Below are positions 40,114-49,622 of a DNA stretch of 64,000 nt, in pieces. The position numbers were made by a program, and so were the translations under genes. Source of the stretch: Streptantibioticus_A sp037034305 (GTDB lineage Bacteria; Actinomycetota; Actinomycetes; Streptomycetales; Streptomycetaceae). The stretch's first letter is position 1. Each line of letters begins with the position of its first letter. Location: positions 314,827-378,826 of the forward strand of contig JBAGJY010000003.1 of NCBI GenBank assembly GCA_037034305.1, in the 5' to 3' direction. The notes under the pieces were generated by a model that saw only the letters and a list, made by a program, of their open reading frames with translations, was not told the DNA's origin and did not search any database.

Positions 40114-40994
40114 TGGACGACGGCGAGAACCTGGCCCCCGCACCGGAACAGCAGGCCGCCCGCCCGGCGGGGGTCACCCCGGCCGACGCCGCCGACGCCG
40201 CCCGGCTGGTCGCCTTCGGGCTCCAGCCCAAGCTGCTGCCCGCCCGGGACGCCGAGTACGCCGAGCTGATCCGGCGGCACCGGGAGGACCCGGCGTTCGC
40301 CCGGCTCGCCGACGCGGTGGCCGCCGGACTGGGACTGGTGGTGCTGGAGGTCTCACCGCGCGCCGGGATGGCGGTGGCAGCGGGCGAGGACTCGGTGTTC
40401 GCGGTGCGCATGGGCGACTACTCACGGCGCGCCGCCTCCGACTCCAGCGACCGCTTCCTGCACGGCCTGGCGCATCTGGCGGTCGCCGCCCTGGCGTTCC
40501 CGCGCCCGGCCGACCTGGCCGATGACGGCTACATCGGCCGGATCACGGTCAACGGCGTGGACGCCTTCGTCCGCCAGGCCTGCCGCCGCCTGGAAGAACG
40601 CGCCGAGGAGCAGGGCGAGAACACCGACCCGGCCAGCGACGCGCCCGGCCTGGAGGCGGCCTGGCGGGTCTACGCGCGGCGCAGCGCCACCGGCGCCACC
40701 AAGGACGCCCGCAGACTGGCCGGTTCGACCACGGGCATCATCGGCAAGGCGGTGGCGTTCCTGGTGGACTCCGGTTTCCTCCAGCGCACCGGCGACGAGG
40801 GCGGCGGTACGTACCGCACCACCGCCCGCTACCAGTTGCAGGTCCGCGACCTGGCGGGCAGCGCCGCGATGGCCGAACTCCTCGACCTCGGCGTCGTTCC
40901 GGTCGGTGACGGCACGGCCACCTTGCTGCCGCCGGGCGACGGCGACGAACTCGACCTGGTCGCCGAGGCAGGGCTGCCGTTCCACGGCTCATAA
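40110..40994 (+). CDS. Condensin-like subunit, MksE/JetB-type
   Basis: The 294-residue soluble protein has two regions that read like winged helices. One is about residues 100-175 (SSDRFLHGLAHLAVAALAFPRPADLADDGYIGRITVNGVDAFVRQACRRL). The other is about 190-270 (GIIGKAVAFLVDSGFLQRT and TYRTTARYQLQVRDL), the arrangement of MukE/MksE/JetB proteins that dimerise on the kleisin. Its GTG overlaps the kleisin gene stop. A hairpin separates it from the SMC gene. No enzymatic motif is present. Confidence 0.68.
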   Translation: MMDDGENLAPAPEQQAARPAGVTPADAADAARLVAFGLQPKLLPARDAEYAELIRRHREDPAFARLADAVAAGLGLVVLEVSPRAGMAVAAGEDSVFAVRMGDYSRRAASDSSDRFLHGLAHLAVAALAFPRPADLADDGYIGRITVNGVDAFVRQACRRLEERAEEQGENTDPASDAPGLEAAWRVYARRSATGATKDARRLAGSTTGIIGKAVAFLVDSGFLQRTGDEGGGTYRTTARYQLQVRDLAGSAAMAELLDLGVVPVGDGTATLLPPGDGDELDLVAEAGLPFHGS

Positions 40995-41007
40995 GCCGTC
41001 GCCTTCC

Positions 41008-41022
41008 GGGGGCCGAGCCCCC
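41008..41022 (+). terminator. Short hairpin between the MksE-like and SMC-like genes
   Basis: GGGGGC-cga-GCCCCC lies within the only untranslated gap (72 bp) of the condensin-like operon. It may act as a partial terminator or mRNA-stability element that lowers SMC output relative to the two accessory subunits. It could also be neutral. Confidence 0.4.
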
Positions 41023-41066
41023 AAGCCCCCATCATCCGAACCACCCCACATACCGAGAGTCCCGCC

Positions 41067-44000
41067 ATGTACGAGCTGTCCCGGGTCCGCCTCTACTCCA
41101 TCGGACCGGCCGGTGCGCGCTATGCCGACACCGTGCTGGACCTGCGGGGCGTCGGCGACCCGGTTCCGCAGCCCGCGCCCGCGCAGGGCCAGTTCTTCGA
41201 GGACGAGCCCGCGGGCCCCCCGCGCAGGCCCGCGCCCGCGGGCGTGCTGTTCCTGGAGAACGGCGGCGGCAAGTCGGTACTGCTCAAGCTGATCTTCTCG
41301 GTCATGCTGCCCGGCCACCGCAACACCCTCGGCGGCGCCAGCTCCGGCGTGCTGCGCAAGTTCCTGCTCGCCGACGACTGCGGCCACGTCGCACTGGAGT
41401 GGCAGCACACCGTCACCGGTGAACTCGTGGTGGTCGGCAAGGTCAGCGAGTGGCGCGGCCGCCAGGTCTCCTCCGACCCGCGCAAGTTCGCCGAGGCATG
41501 GTACTCGTTCCGGCCGGGCCCGGGCCTGAGCCTGGACTCGCTGCCGGTCGCCGAGGCCGCCTCGGTGCGCCCGCCCGCCGAGGGACAGTCCGGGGCCCGC
41601 GGCCGCCGCCGCACCATGAAGGGGTTCCGTGACGCGCTCACCGAGGCCGCAAAGGTCTACCCGCACCTCGACGTGGTGTGGGAGGAGATCCACGACCGCT
41701 GGAACGAGCACCTCGGCGACCTCGGACTCGACCCCGAACTCTTCCGCTACCAGCGGGAGATGAACGCCGACGAGGGCGAGGCCGCGGGCCTGTTCGCGGT
41801 CAAGAAGGACTCCGACTTCACCGACCTGCTGCTGCGCGCCGTCACCGACACCCGCGACACCGACGGCCTGGCCGACCTGGTGCACGGCTTCGCCAACAAG
41901 CTCGGCCGCCGCGCCGAGTTGACCGCGGAACGGGACTTCACCGCCGGATCCCTCGACCACCTCGAACGCATCGTGGCGGGCACCGAGCAGCGCGAGCGGG
42001 CCCGCGGCGTACACGCTCTCAGCGAGCGCCGCACCCGGGAGCTGGCCCGGCGGCTGTCCGCCCGCGCCCACCAGGAGCGCGGCCGGGCCGCCGAACTCGA
42101 CGAGCAGGTCGGCGACGCCGCCCGCGCGGTCACCGACGCGGACACCGCTCGCGACCGCACCGCCCTGATCAGCGCCGAACTCGCCTACCGGCACGCGTCG
42201 TTGAGCCTGGCCGCGGCCGAGAAGGACGCCGCGGCGCTGCGCCGTGAGCTGGTCGACGCCCGTACCCTGCACGCCGCGTGGCAGGCGGCGGAGATCGTGC
42301 TGCGGCACCGCGCCGCCGCCGACCGCTCGGCCCGGGTGGCCGCCGCCATCCGCGAGGCCGAACGCGACGCGGCCCCCGCGCTGGCCGCCCGCGCCAAGGC
42401 CGCCACCGACCTGGTGCGCGCGCTGCGCGCCGCCGCCGAGCGGGCCGAACGGCAGGCCGACGACGAGGAGGAGCGCTCGCTGGCGCTCCAGGCCGAGTCC
42501 GACAGCGCGCACCGGGACGCCACCGCCGCCGCCACCGGCGCGCAACGCGCCCGCAGCGAGATCGGCCACCTCCAGCAGCGGCTGGCCGAGGTGGAGCAGG
42601 AGACCGCCGAGGCGGTACGCGCCGGATGGCTGGACGACGCGGCGCCGGACGCCGATCCGGCGCGCGCCGCGCTGGAGGCCAGCGACGCGGAGAAGACCGC
42701 GGTCGCCGCCTGGGAGACGGCACGTGACGCCGCCCGCGCCGCCGCCGACCGGGCCCGCGAGGCCGCCGCCGACGAGGCCCGCGCCGAACTCGCCGCAGCC
42801 CGTGGCACGGACGCCCTGGAGGCGGCCGAGTCCGGCCACGCGGCGGAACGTCGCACGGCCGCCGCGCTGGCCGACCAGCCCCGGCTCGCCGAACTGCTCG
42901 GCCTGGAGGCCCCGCGCACCGCGGCCACCGGCATCCCCGCCCCGCGCACCGGCGCCCCGGACGAGACCACCCGACCGGGCGCGGACGGGCGGGCGTTGAG
43001 CGTCGAGGAACTGGACCGCAACGCCGAGACGCTGCGCGAACTGCTCGGCGGCAGCGTCGCCGCCGCCGAACGGCAGCTGTTCGAGCTGCGCACCTCGGCC
43101 GCCGAGGACTCGCGGATCCTGGCCGCGCTGGGCGACGGCGGTCTGCTGCCGCCGTCCCCCGACGTGCTGGCCACCGTGGAGCACCTCGGCGAGCACGGGG
43201 TGCCCGCGCTGCCCGGCTGGCGCTACCTGGCCCAGGCCGTCGACCCGGCCGACCACGCGGCGGTGCTGTCCGCCCGGCCGGAACTGGTCGACGGCGTCGT
43301 GGTCACCGACCCCGACACCTACCAGCGGGCCCGCGACATCCTGGCGGAGGCGGCGCTGCTGCCCCGCTCGACGGTGGCGGTGGGCACCGCCGCCGCGCTG
43401 CTGGCGCCAACCGCCGCCGGGCCGACGGCCGATGACGTCTTCCTGGTGCCGCCGAACCCGGCCATGCACGACGAGCAGGCCGCCGACGGCGAGCGGCAGG
43501 CGCTACGCGCCAGGGCCGCCGCCCGCGACGAGGAGATCAGGGCGCTCGCCGCACGGCTGGGGCACGACCGGGAACTCGCCGCCCGGCTCGACTCATGGCG
43601 CGCTTCCTGCCCGCCGGGCCGGCTGGCCGAACTCGCCGCCGCCGTCGAGACCGCCCGCGCCGCCGCGGGCGCGGCCCAGCAGGAACTGGCCGAGGCCCGG
43701 GCCCGGCGCGCCGAGGCCGACGAGAGTGCCGCCGAGGCGTCCCGGGTGCGCGACGAGCGGCAGGAGGCGGCGCAGCGGGCCCGCCGCCGCGCCGACGCGC
43801 TCGCCGGGCTGGCGTTCCGGCTGCGCGAGCGGGCGGCCTGGCAGCGCAGGACACGGGAACTCGCCGAGGAGGCCGCCGAGGCCGAGGAGCGCGCGCAGTC
43901 CTGCCTGACCCGCGCCCGGTCCGCCGACGAGGACCGCCGCGCCGCCCAGCGCGCCGCCGACGACGCCCGCCGTACGGTGCGGGCGCTGCGCGCCGAGCGC

Positions 44001-45707
44001 GCCGAGATCGCGGGGGTGCCCGACCAGGAGAGCGGCGAGGGCGAACCGCCGAACGCCTCGCTGCCCGCGCTGCGCGAGGCCTACCGTGCCGCGTCCCAGG
44101 TGTACGAGAAGGTGGGCGTCGGCGCCGACCTGCGCGCGGAGCAGGCACGTGCGGAGAGCGACGAGAGCGCGGCGCTCGCCGAGTTGGACCGGTTGACCAA
44201 CAAGGTCCGCACCCGCGCCGCCCAGCTGCTCGAAGGCGCCGACGGTGCCGACGGCCCGTCCCGGCAGGCCGCGGCGGCCCGCGCCGAGGCGCTGGTGCAG
44301 CGGATCGAGGCGCGGGCCGGTGCCGCCAGCGAGCTGCTGGGCCGGTTGCGCGGTGAGGCCGAGCGGCTGGCGCCGGGCGACGGTGAGGCGCACACCGAAC
44401 TGCCCGACGAACTGGCGCCGCAGGGCGCCGAGCACGCCCAGGCCCTGCTGCGTACGGTGACCGGCGAACTCGCCGACCGCACCGAGGCGTTGGAGGCGGC
44501 CAGGGAGCGGCATGCCGAACTCCAGCGCGCGCACCGCGGGGCGCAGGACGCGGCGGGCGGCTTCGACGAACTGGCCGCGCTGCTACGTGATCTGCTGCGG
44601 GACAACGCCGCCCAGGAAGGCGCCGCCGAGGAGGAGCCCGAGCCGTACTCCGGCGGCCTGGAGCAGGCCCGGCAGGCGGCGGCCGAGGCGCGGCGCGCAC
44701 TGCGCGGCTGCGCGGCCGACCTGTCGGCGGCCGAGGCCCAACTGCGGGAGGCCTGCGACCAGTTGGTGCGGCACGCCAACGCCACCCGGTACGAGCAGGT
44801 GCGTACGCCCGCGCGGCAGCAGATCCGCGAGCTGCCCGCCAGCGCGCTGCCCGAGCACGCCGCCGCCTGGGCCGCGGCGTTCGCGCCCCGGCTGCGGGTG
44901 CTCACCGACGAACTGGAGCAGTTGGAGCGCAACCGGGACAGCATCGTGGACCGGCTGCGCGGTCTGGTCGAGGCGTCGTTGGCCACCCTGCGCTCCGCCC
45001 AGCGGCTATCCCGGTTGCCGGAGGGGCTGGGGGAGTGGTCGGGCCAGGAGTTCCTGCGGATCCGCTTCGAAGACCCCGACCAGGCGCAACTCGCCGAGCG
45101 ACTGGGCGAGGTGATCGACGAGGCGACCCGGGCCGCGGTGCGGAAGAACTCCGACCTGCGGCGGGACGGGATGAGCCTGCTGCTGCGCGCCGTGCAGGCG
45201 GCGCTGGAGCCGCGCGGGGTCGCGGTGGAGATCCTCAAGCCGGACGCGGTGCTGCGGGCGGAGCGGGTGCCGGTCGGGCAGATGGGCGACGTCTTCTCCG
45301 GTGGCCAGCTGCTGACCGCGGCGATCGCGCTGTACTGCACGATGGCCGCGCTGCGCAGCAACGACAGCGGACGGGACCGGCAGCGGCACGCGGGCACGCT
45401 GTTCCTGGACAACCCGATCGGCCGGGCCAACGCGACCTATCTGCTGGAGTTGCAGCGGGCGGTGGCGGACGCGCTCGGCGTCCAGCTGATCTACACCACC
45501 GGCCTGTTCGACACCACCGCGCTCGCCGAGTTCCCGCTGGTGGTGCGGCTGCGCAATGACGCGGACCTGCGGGCGGGCCTGAAGTACATCAGTGTCGAGG
45601 AGCACCTGCGGCCGGGGCTGCCGCGGCAGGACCCGGACGGCGAACCGGTGCACGGCGAGATCACCGCCACCCGGATGTTCCGCCGCCCCACGGAACAGCC
45701 GGCCTGA
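41067..45707 (+). CDS. Large SMC-like ATPase (MukB/MksB/JetC-type)
   Basis: The 1546-residue ATPase has the SMC layout. The N-terminal head has P-loop LENGGGKS (K69). Very long alanine/glutamate/arginine-rich coiled coils run over about residues 290-690 and 800-1380. A compact hinge-like centre (about 690-800: SPDVLATVEHLGEHGVPALPGW) lies between them, and a C-terminal head with signature FSGGQ (1410-1414) and Walker B TLFLDNP (D1448) closes the protein. Two oddities stand out. The residue after the Walker B aspartate is N1449 instead of the usual catalytic glutamate. The protein is also longer than MukB or JetC. It probably forms a DNA-loop-extruding complex with the two preceding proteins. 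Confidence 0.8.
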   Translation: MYELSRVRLYSIGPAGARYADTVLDLRGVGDPVPQPAPAQGQFFEDEPAGPPRRPAPAGVLFLENGGGKSVLLKLIFSVMLPGHRNTLGGASSGVLRKFLLADDCGHVALEWQHTVTGELVVVGKVSEWRGRQVSSDPRKFAEAWYSFRPGPGLSLDSLPVAEAASVRPPAEGQSGARGRRRTMKGFRDALTEAAKVYPHLDVVWEEIHDRWNEHLGDLGLDPELFRYQREMNADEGEAAGLFAVKKDSDFTDLLLRAVTDTRDTDGLADLVHGFANKLGRRAELTAERDFTAGSLDHLERIVAGTEQRERARGVHALSERRTRELARRLSARAHQERGRAAELDEQVGDAARAVTDADTARDRTALISAELAYRHASLSLAAAEKDAAALRRELVDARTLHAAWQAAEIVLRHRAAADRSARVAAAIREAERDAAPALAARAKAATDLVRALRAAAERAERQADDEEERSLALQAESDSAHRDATAAATGAQRARSEIGHLQQRLAEVEQETAEAVRAGWLDDAAPDADPARAALEASDAEKTAVAAWETARDAARAAADRAREAAADEARAELAAARGTDALEAAESGHAAERRTAAALADQPRLAELLGLEAPRTAATGIPAPRTGAPDETTRPGADGRALSVEELDRNAETLRELLGGSVAAAERQLFELRTSAAEDSRILAALGDGGLLPPSPDVLATVEHLGEHGVPALPGWRYLAQAVDPADHAAVLSARPELVDGVVVTDPDTYQRARDILAEAALLPRSTVAVGTAAALLAPTAAGPTADDVFLVPPNPAMHDEQAADGERQALRARAAARDEEIRALAARLGHDRELAARLDSWRASCPPGRLAELAAAVETARAAAGAAQQELAEARARRAEADESAAEASRVRDERQEAAQRARRRADALAGLAFRLRERAAWQRRTRELAEEAAEAEERAQSCLTRARSADEDRRAAQRAADDARRTVRALRAERAEIAGVPDQESGEGEPPNASLPALREAYRAASQVYEKVGVGADLRAEQARAESDESAALAELDRLTNKVRTRAAQLLEGADGADGPSRQAAAARAEALVQRIEARAGAASELLGRLRGEAERLAPGDGEAHTELPDELAPQGAEHAQALLRTVTGELADRTEALEAARERHAELQRAHRGAQDAAGGFDELAALLRDLLRDNAAQEGAAEEEPEPYSGGLEQARQAAAEARRALRGCAADLSAAEAQLREACDQLVRHANATRYEQVRTPARQQIRELPASALPEHAAAWAAAFAPRLRVLTDELEQLERNRDSIVDRLRGLVEASLATLRSAQRLSRLPEGLGEWSGQEFLRIRFEDPDQAQLAERLGEVIDEATRAAVRKNSDLRRDGMSLLLRAVQAALEPRGVAVEILKPDAVLRAERVPVGQMGDVFSGGQLLTAAIALYCTMAALRSNDSGRDRQRHAGTLFLDNPIGRANATYLLELQRAVADALGVQLIYTTGLFDTTALAEFPLVVRLRNDADLRAGLKYISVEEHLRPGLPRQDPDGEPVHGEITATRMFRRPTEQPA

Positions 45708-45847
45708 CGCCGCCCCGGGCCCTGTGTCGGACGTCCGGTGTGCCCACGCGGCGCCCGGAACCGATCCGCGCCGGTGGCGCTCTGGTTCGGGGTGCGCGCC
45801 GTCGCGGCGGTGCGTGACCTCGGCCAGGCCGGGCGGTGAAGTGGTGC

Positions 45848-46282
45848 TCACCGCAGCCCGGCGACCCTCCGGCGCGCGGGCGCCCGGACCGCGCCGACCT
45901 CCCGCCGGTCAGGCGAACCGCGGCGTACCCGGCGCTGCCTGGCCGCGCTGGAGGGGCTGGAGACCACCCCGTTCCGCTGGTTCCAGACCTGCCGGGTCAC
46001 CCACACGTCCAGTACCGCCCAGGTGGCGACGATCGTGCTCACCACCGTGCACAGCAGGGCGGGCGCCGTGATCCAGGCGCCCGCCGCCGCGCCGAGCATG
46101 GCGACCATGGCCTCGATCAGCGTCACGGACGCGATCAGCACCGCCCGTACCGCCGAGGCGCGTACCGGATCGGGCATGCGGCGCCTGCCGACTGCCTCCT
46201 CGGTCCACAGGGTGCCGCCGCTGAGCGGCGGGGCGTCACCGCGGTCGGCGTCCGCGGCGTTGAGCTGTGACTGGGTGTCCAT
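45848..46282 (-). CDS. Small two-helix membrane protein
   Basis: The 144-residue product has two hydrophobic segments (about residues 43-66 and 70-95: AVLIASVTLIEAMVAMLGAAAGAW and ALLCTVVSTIVATWAVLDVWV) between a polar N-terminus and an arginine-rich, probably cytoplasmic tail. No family is recognised. It is divergent from the conservon, with a 326-bp region between them, so it may share regulation. Coding bias fits a real gene; its start at ATG 46282 is the only good one. Confidence 0.6.
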   Translation of the reverse strand: MDTQSQLNAADADRGDAPPLSGGTLWTEEAVGRRRMPDPVRASAVRAVLIASVTLIEAMVAMLGAAAGAWITAPALLCTVVSTIVATWAVLDVWVTRQVWNQRNGVVSSPSSAARQRRVRRGSPDRREVGAVRAPARRRVAGLR

Positions 46283-46608
46283 GGTGTTCGTGCTCCCCTC
46301 GGGGACACACCCCCGACCCCTTGATAACTGCCCGAATTGTCACGGCCTATGTCGAGTATCTCAGGGTCCGGCTCCCCGTACTGAGGCACGATCGGCGAGG
46401 CGCTGTGGTTCCCGTTGGAGGCGAGGAAGTTCACCCCCGAGAACCGGTCAGAGTAAAACGGCTGGTAACCGATCAAAAGGGGGCGTTTCGCTCCACTGAT
46501 CGAACTCAAATGTGCAGACTGGTTTTCGAGTTGGGCATCGCACAGTAGTAGGCTCACGCCGTTTAACGGACTACTAACCCCTGCCGTGGGGTCGACGTTG
46601 GGGAGGCC
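46283..46608. other. Divergent promoter region of the conservon
   Basis: This 326-bp region is more AT-rich than the surroundings (e.g. 46440-46580) and should hold promoters for both sides. It contains the palindrome CCGTT-t-AACGG (46559-46569), flanked by AGTAGTAG to the left and CTACTAAC to the right, which form an outer imperfect inverted repeat. I see no gene in it. Confidence 0.5.
46559..46569. promoter_or_regulatory. CCGTT-t-AACGG palindrome before the conservon
   Basis: A perfect 11-bp palindrome lies 40 bp before the sensor-kinase-like gene, nested in a wider GTAGTAG / CTACTAAC inverted repeat (46545-46577). It is probably a regulator site in the conservon promoter; which regulator is not clear. 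Confidence 0.45.
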
Positions 46609-49212
46609 ATGCGCTTTCGCGGGAAATCGATCCGTCGGAAGATCGTGGCACTGCTCCTGGTGCCGCTGGTGTCCCTGATCGGCATCTGGGCGTTCGCGGC
46701 GTTGATCACCGGACGAGGGGTGTTCGGGCTGCTGGACGTCAAGGACGTCACCGACAAGATCGGCTATCCGGTCGAGAACACCATCGAGGCGCTGTCCACC
46801 GAGCGCCGCGCCGCCCTGGTCTACCTCGCCGACCCGCGCAACTCGCAGTCCGAGCAGAACCTGCGCTCCGCCGAGTCCGACACCGACAAGTCGGTCTCCG
46901 TCATGCGCGCCAACAGCGCCGACGCCACGCTGCGCGGCAAGCTGGACGCGTCCTCACGGCAGCGCCTGGACACCATCGTCAAGCAGACCGGCGAACTCGA
47001 CGGCCTGCGCGGCCGGATATCCAACGGCCAGATCGACCGCGCCGACGCCTTCACCACGTACAACGACGTGGTCGAGCCGTACTACAACTTCTTCCTCGGG
47101 CTCAACGCGCTGCAGAACGTCCAACTCGACCGCCAGGCACGGGTGCTGACCGAACTGTCCGAGGCGCGCGACGCCATCTCCAGGGAGGACGCGCTGATCT
47201 CCGCCGCGCAGGTGGCCGGCCGGATGAGCCGCGCCGAGCAGCGCGGCTTCGGCGACGCGGTCGCCGAGCAGCGCGAGATCTACGACCGGTACCCCCAGTT
47301 GCTGCCCGACGCGGACCGCGCCCTGTTCGACAACTACTGGCGCAGCAGCACCGGCGTCGCCCTGCACGACGCCGAGGAGCGCATCCTGGACGCCGATCCG
47401 GCGGTGGCGCCCGACAAGGTCAGCCCGCAGACCTGGCAGACCACCACCGCCGCCGTGCTGGGCGACCTGTCGACACTGGACCGCCAGGCGGCGGAGAACT
47501 ACAAGCAGCGGGTCAAGCCGTACGCGGTGGGCGTGCTGGTGCGGGCGGGCATCGCGGGCGGCTTCGGCCTGCTGGCCGTCGTCGTCTCGGTGGTCGTCTC
47601 GCTGCGCATCGGCCGCGGCCTGGCCCGTGACCTGTCCAAGCTGCGCAAGGACGCGCAGGAGGCGTCCGGCACCAGGCTGCCGCGCGTGATGCGCCGACTC
47701 GCCGCGGGCGAGGAGGTCGACGTGGAGAGCGAGGTGCCCCGCCTCGACTACCCGGACGACGAGATGGGCCAGGTCGGCCGGGCGCTGAACACCCTGCAGC
47801 GGGCCGCGGTCGAAGCCGCCGTACGGCAGGCCGACATGCGGCGCGGGGTCTCCGACGTGTTCGTCAACCTCGCCCGCCGCAACCAGGTGCTGCTGCACCG
47901 GCAGTTGGCCCTGCTGGACACCATGGAGCGGCGCACCGAGGACGCCGAGGAACTCGCCGACCTGTTCAGGCTGGACCACATGACCACCCGTATGCGGCGG
48001 CACGCCGAGGGCCTGGTGATCCTCTCCGGCTCCGCGCCGTCCCGGCAGTGGCGCAAGCCCGTGCGGCTGATGGACGTGGTGCGCGGCGCGGTGGCCGAGG
48101 TCGAGGACTACGAGCGGGTCGAGGTGCGACGGCTGCCCCGGCTCGCCGTGGTCGGCGCCGCGGTCGCCGACCTCACCCACCTGATCGCCGAACTGGTGGA
48201 GAACGCCACGGTGTTCTCGCCTCCGCACACCACCGTCCAGGTGCACGGCGAGCGGGTCGCCAACGGCTTCGTGCTGGAGATCGACGACCGGGGCCTGGGC
48301 ATGACGCCCGACGCGCTGCTCGACGCCAACCTGCGGCTGGCCGAGACGCCGGAGTTCGAACTGTCCGACACCGACCGCCTCGGACTGTTCGTGGTCAGCC
48401 GCCTCGCGCAACGCCAGGGCGTCCGGGTGTCACTGCGGCAGTCGCCGTACGGGGGCACCACCGCCGTCGTGCTCATCCCCACCGCGCTGCTCACCGACGC
48501 GCAGGAGGCGGCCAGCACCGGGGAGCAGCCCGTGCCCGGTGCGATCGCCCGGCTCACCGCGCCGCCCGCGCAGCCGCGGTTCGAGGGCGAACTCCCGGAC
48601 GAGATCGCGGTACCGGTGCCCGGCGAGCCCGACGAGGAGGCGTTCCGCGAGTGGGGCATCCTGCCCGCCCGGGCGGCCGACGACAACCTTCCGGCGGTGC
48701 GTTCCGTGGAACCCGCGGACGACGCCGAGCAGCACCAGCAGGCCGCCGACCCGGCGGACCGCAAGCGTGACGAGGCGAACGACGGCAAGCCCACACCGCT
48801 GCCGCGCCGCCGTAGGACCCCAATGCTCGTCGCCGACCGCGGTCGCACCCTCGGCCCGACCCGGCCCCGCCTGGAACCGGCCGCCACCGACAGGCCGGAA
48901 CCCGCCGCCACCGACACACCCGTCACCGGCACGCCCGCGCCCATCGCGCTACCGCGCCGGGTGCGCCAGGCCAGTCTGGCGCCGCAACTGCGCGAGGACG
49001 ACACCGCGGGGCGGCAGCGGTCCGCGCCGACCGACGCCACCGCGCGGGCGGCATACGATCGCGACGCCGACGAGGTGCGCTCCCGGATGGCCTCGCTGCA
49101 GCGAGGCTGGCAGCGCGGCCGGGCGGAAGCCGACGACAGCAGCCTTCCGGACCGCACCGACGGCCGGAGCGGGAACGAAGCAGGAACGACATCGGAGGGG
49201 GACGGTCGATGA
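46609..49212 (+). CDS. cvnA: Conservon sensor histidine kinase-like protein with NIT domain
   Basis: This 867-residue membrane protein has a first transmembrane helix (about residues 10-38), an extracytoplasmic nitrate/nitrite-sensing-type (NIT) helical domain (about 50-300), a second helix (about 310-330) and a HAMP-like segment. The HATPase domain (about 480-630) has N-box HLIAELVENATVFSPPHTTV, DRGLGM and GLGLFVV-like GLFVVSRLAQRQGV. The last 240 residues are proline-rich and disordered. No clear phospho-acceptor motif is seen, as usual for CvnA proteins, which act as receptors for a G-protein-like membrane complex with CvnB, C and D. Its stop overlaps the next start (ATGA). Confidence 0.9.
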   Translation: MRFRGKSIRRKIVALLLVPLVSLIGIWAFAALITGRGVFGLLDVKDVTDKIGYPVENTIEALSTERRAALVYLADPRNSQSEQNLRSAESDTDKSVSVMRANSADATLRGKLDASSRQRLDTIVKQTGELDGLRGRISNGQIDRADAFTTYNDVVEPYYNFFLGLNALQNVQLDRQARVLTELSEARDAISREDALISAAQVAGRMSRAEQRGFGDAVAEQREIYDRYPQLLPDADRALFDNYWRSSTGVALHDAEERILDADPAVAPDKVSPQTWQTTTAAVLGDLSTLDRQAAENYKQRVKPYAVGVLVRAGIAGGFGLLAVVVSVVVSLRIGRGLARDLSKLRKDAQEASGTRLPRVMRRLAAGEEVDVESEVPRLDYPDDEMGQVGRALNTLQRAAVEAAVRQADMRRGVSDVFVNLARRNQVLLHRQLALLDTMERRTEDAEELADLFRLDHMTTRMRRHAEGLVILSGSAPSRQWRKPVRLMDVVRGAVAEVEDYERVEVRRLPRLAVVGAAVADLTHLIAELVENATVFSPPHTTVQVHGERVANGFVLEIDDRGLGMTPDALLDANLRLAETPEFELSDTDRLGLFVVSRLAQRQGVRVSLRQSPYGGTTAVVLIPTALLTDAQEAASTGEQPVPGAIARLTAPPAQPRFEGELPDEIAVPVPGEPDEEAFREWGILPARAADDNLPAVRSVEPADDAEQHQQAADPADRKRDEANDGKPTPLPRRRRTPMLVADRGRTLGPTRPRLEPAATDRPEPAATDTPVTGTPAPIALPRRVRQASLAPQLREDDTAGRQRSAPTDATARAAYDRDADEVRSRMASLQRGWQRGRAEADDSSLPDRTDGRSGNEAGTTSEGDGR

Positions 49213-49613
49213 CCGCGACACCAAGCCCGACGGGCGATCTCAACTGGCTCCTGGACGAACTGGTCGGACGTGTCTCCAGCATCCGCAAGGCGCTGGTGCT
49301 CTCCGGCGACGGGCTGGCGACCGGCGCCTCCAAGGACCTCTCCCGCGAGGACTCCGAGCACCTGGCCGCCGTGGCCTCGGGCTTCCACAGCCTCGCCAAG
49401 GGCGTCGGACGGCACTTCGACGCCGGCCAGGTGCGGCAGACCATGGTCGAGCTGGAGCAGGCCTTCCTCTTCGTCACCGCCGCAGGTGACGGCAGCTGCC
49501 TCGCCGTGCTCGCCGACGCCGACTCCGACGTCGGCCTCGTCGCGTACGAGATGGCGCTGCTGGTCAAGCGTGTCGGCACGCACCTGGGCACCGCGCCACG
49601 CGTCTCGGGTTGA
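49209..49613 (+). CDS. cvnB: Conservon roadblock/LC7 protein
   Basis: The 134-residue protein has a single roadblock/LC7 domain (LNWLLDELVGRVSSIRKALVLSGDGLATGAS to VTAAGDGSCLAVLADADSDVGLVAYEMALLVKRVG), the fold of GTPase-regulating MglB-like proteins. Established conservon work assigns CvnB a role in controlling the CvnD GTPase. It is translationally coupled to cvnA by the ATGA overlap, with cvnC 9 bp downstream. Confidence 0.92.
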   Translation: MTATPSPTGDLNWLLDELVGRVSSIRKALVLSGDGLATGASKDLSREDSEHLAAVASGFHSLAKGVGRHFDAGQVRQTMVELEQAFLFVTAAGDGSCLAVLADADSDVGLVAYEMALLVKRVGTHLGTAPRVSG

Positions 49614-49622
49614 TGGAGTGCC

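Noticed and set aside
45708..46282. JetD-like nuclease downstream of the condensin-like operon
   Set aside because: The only product here is a 144-residue two-helix membrane protein with no Toprim or DUF2220-like features.
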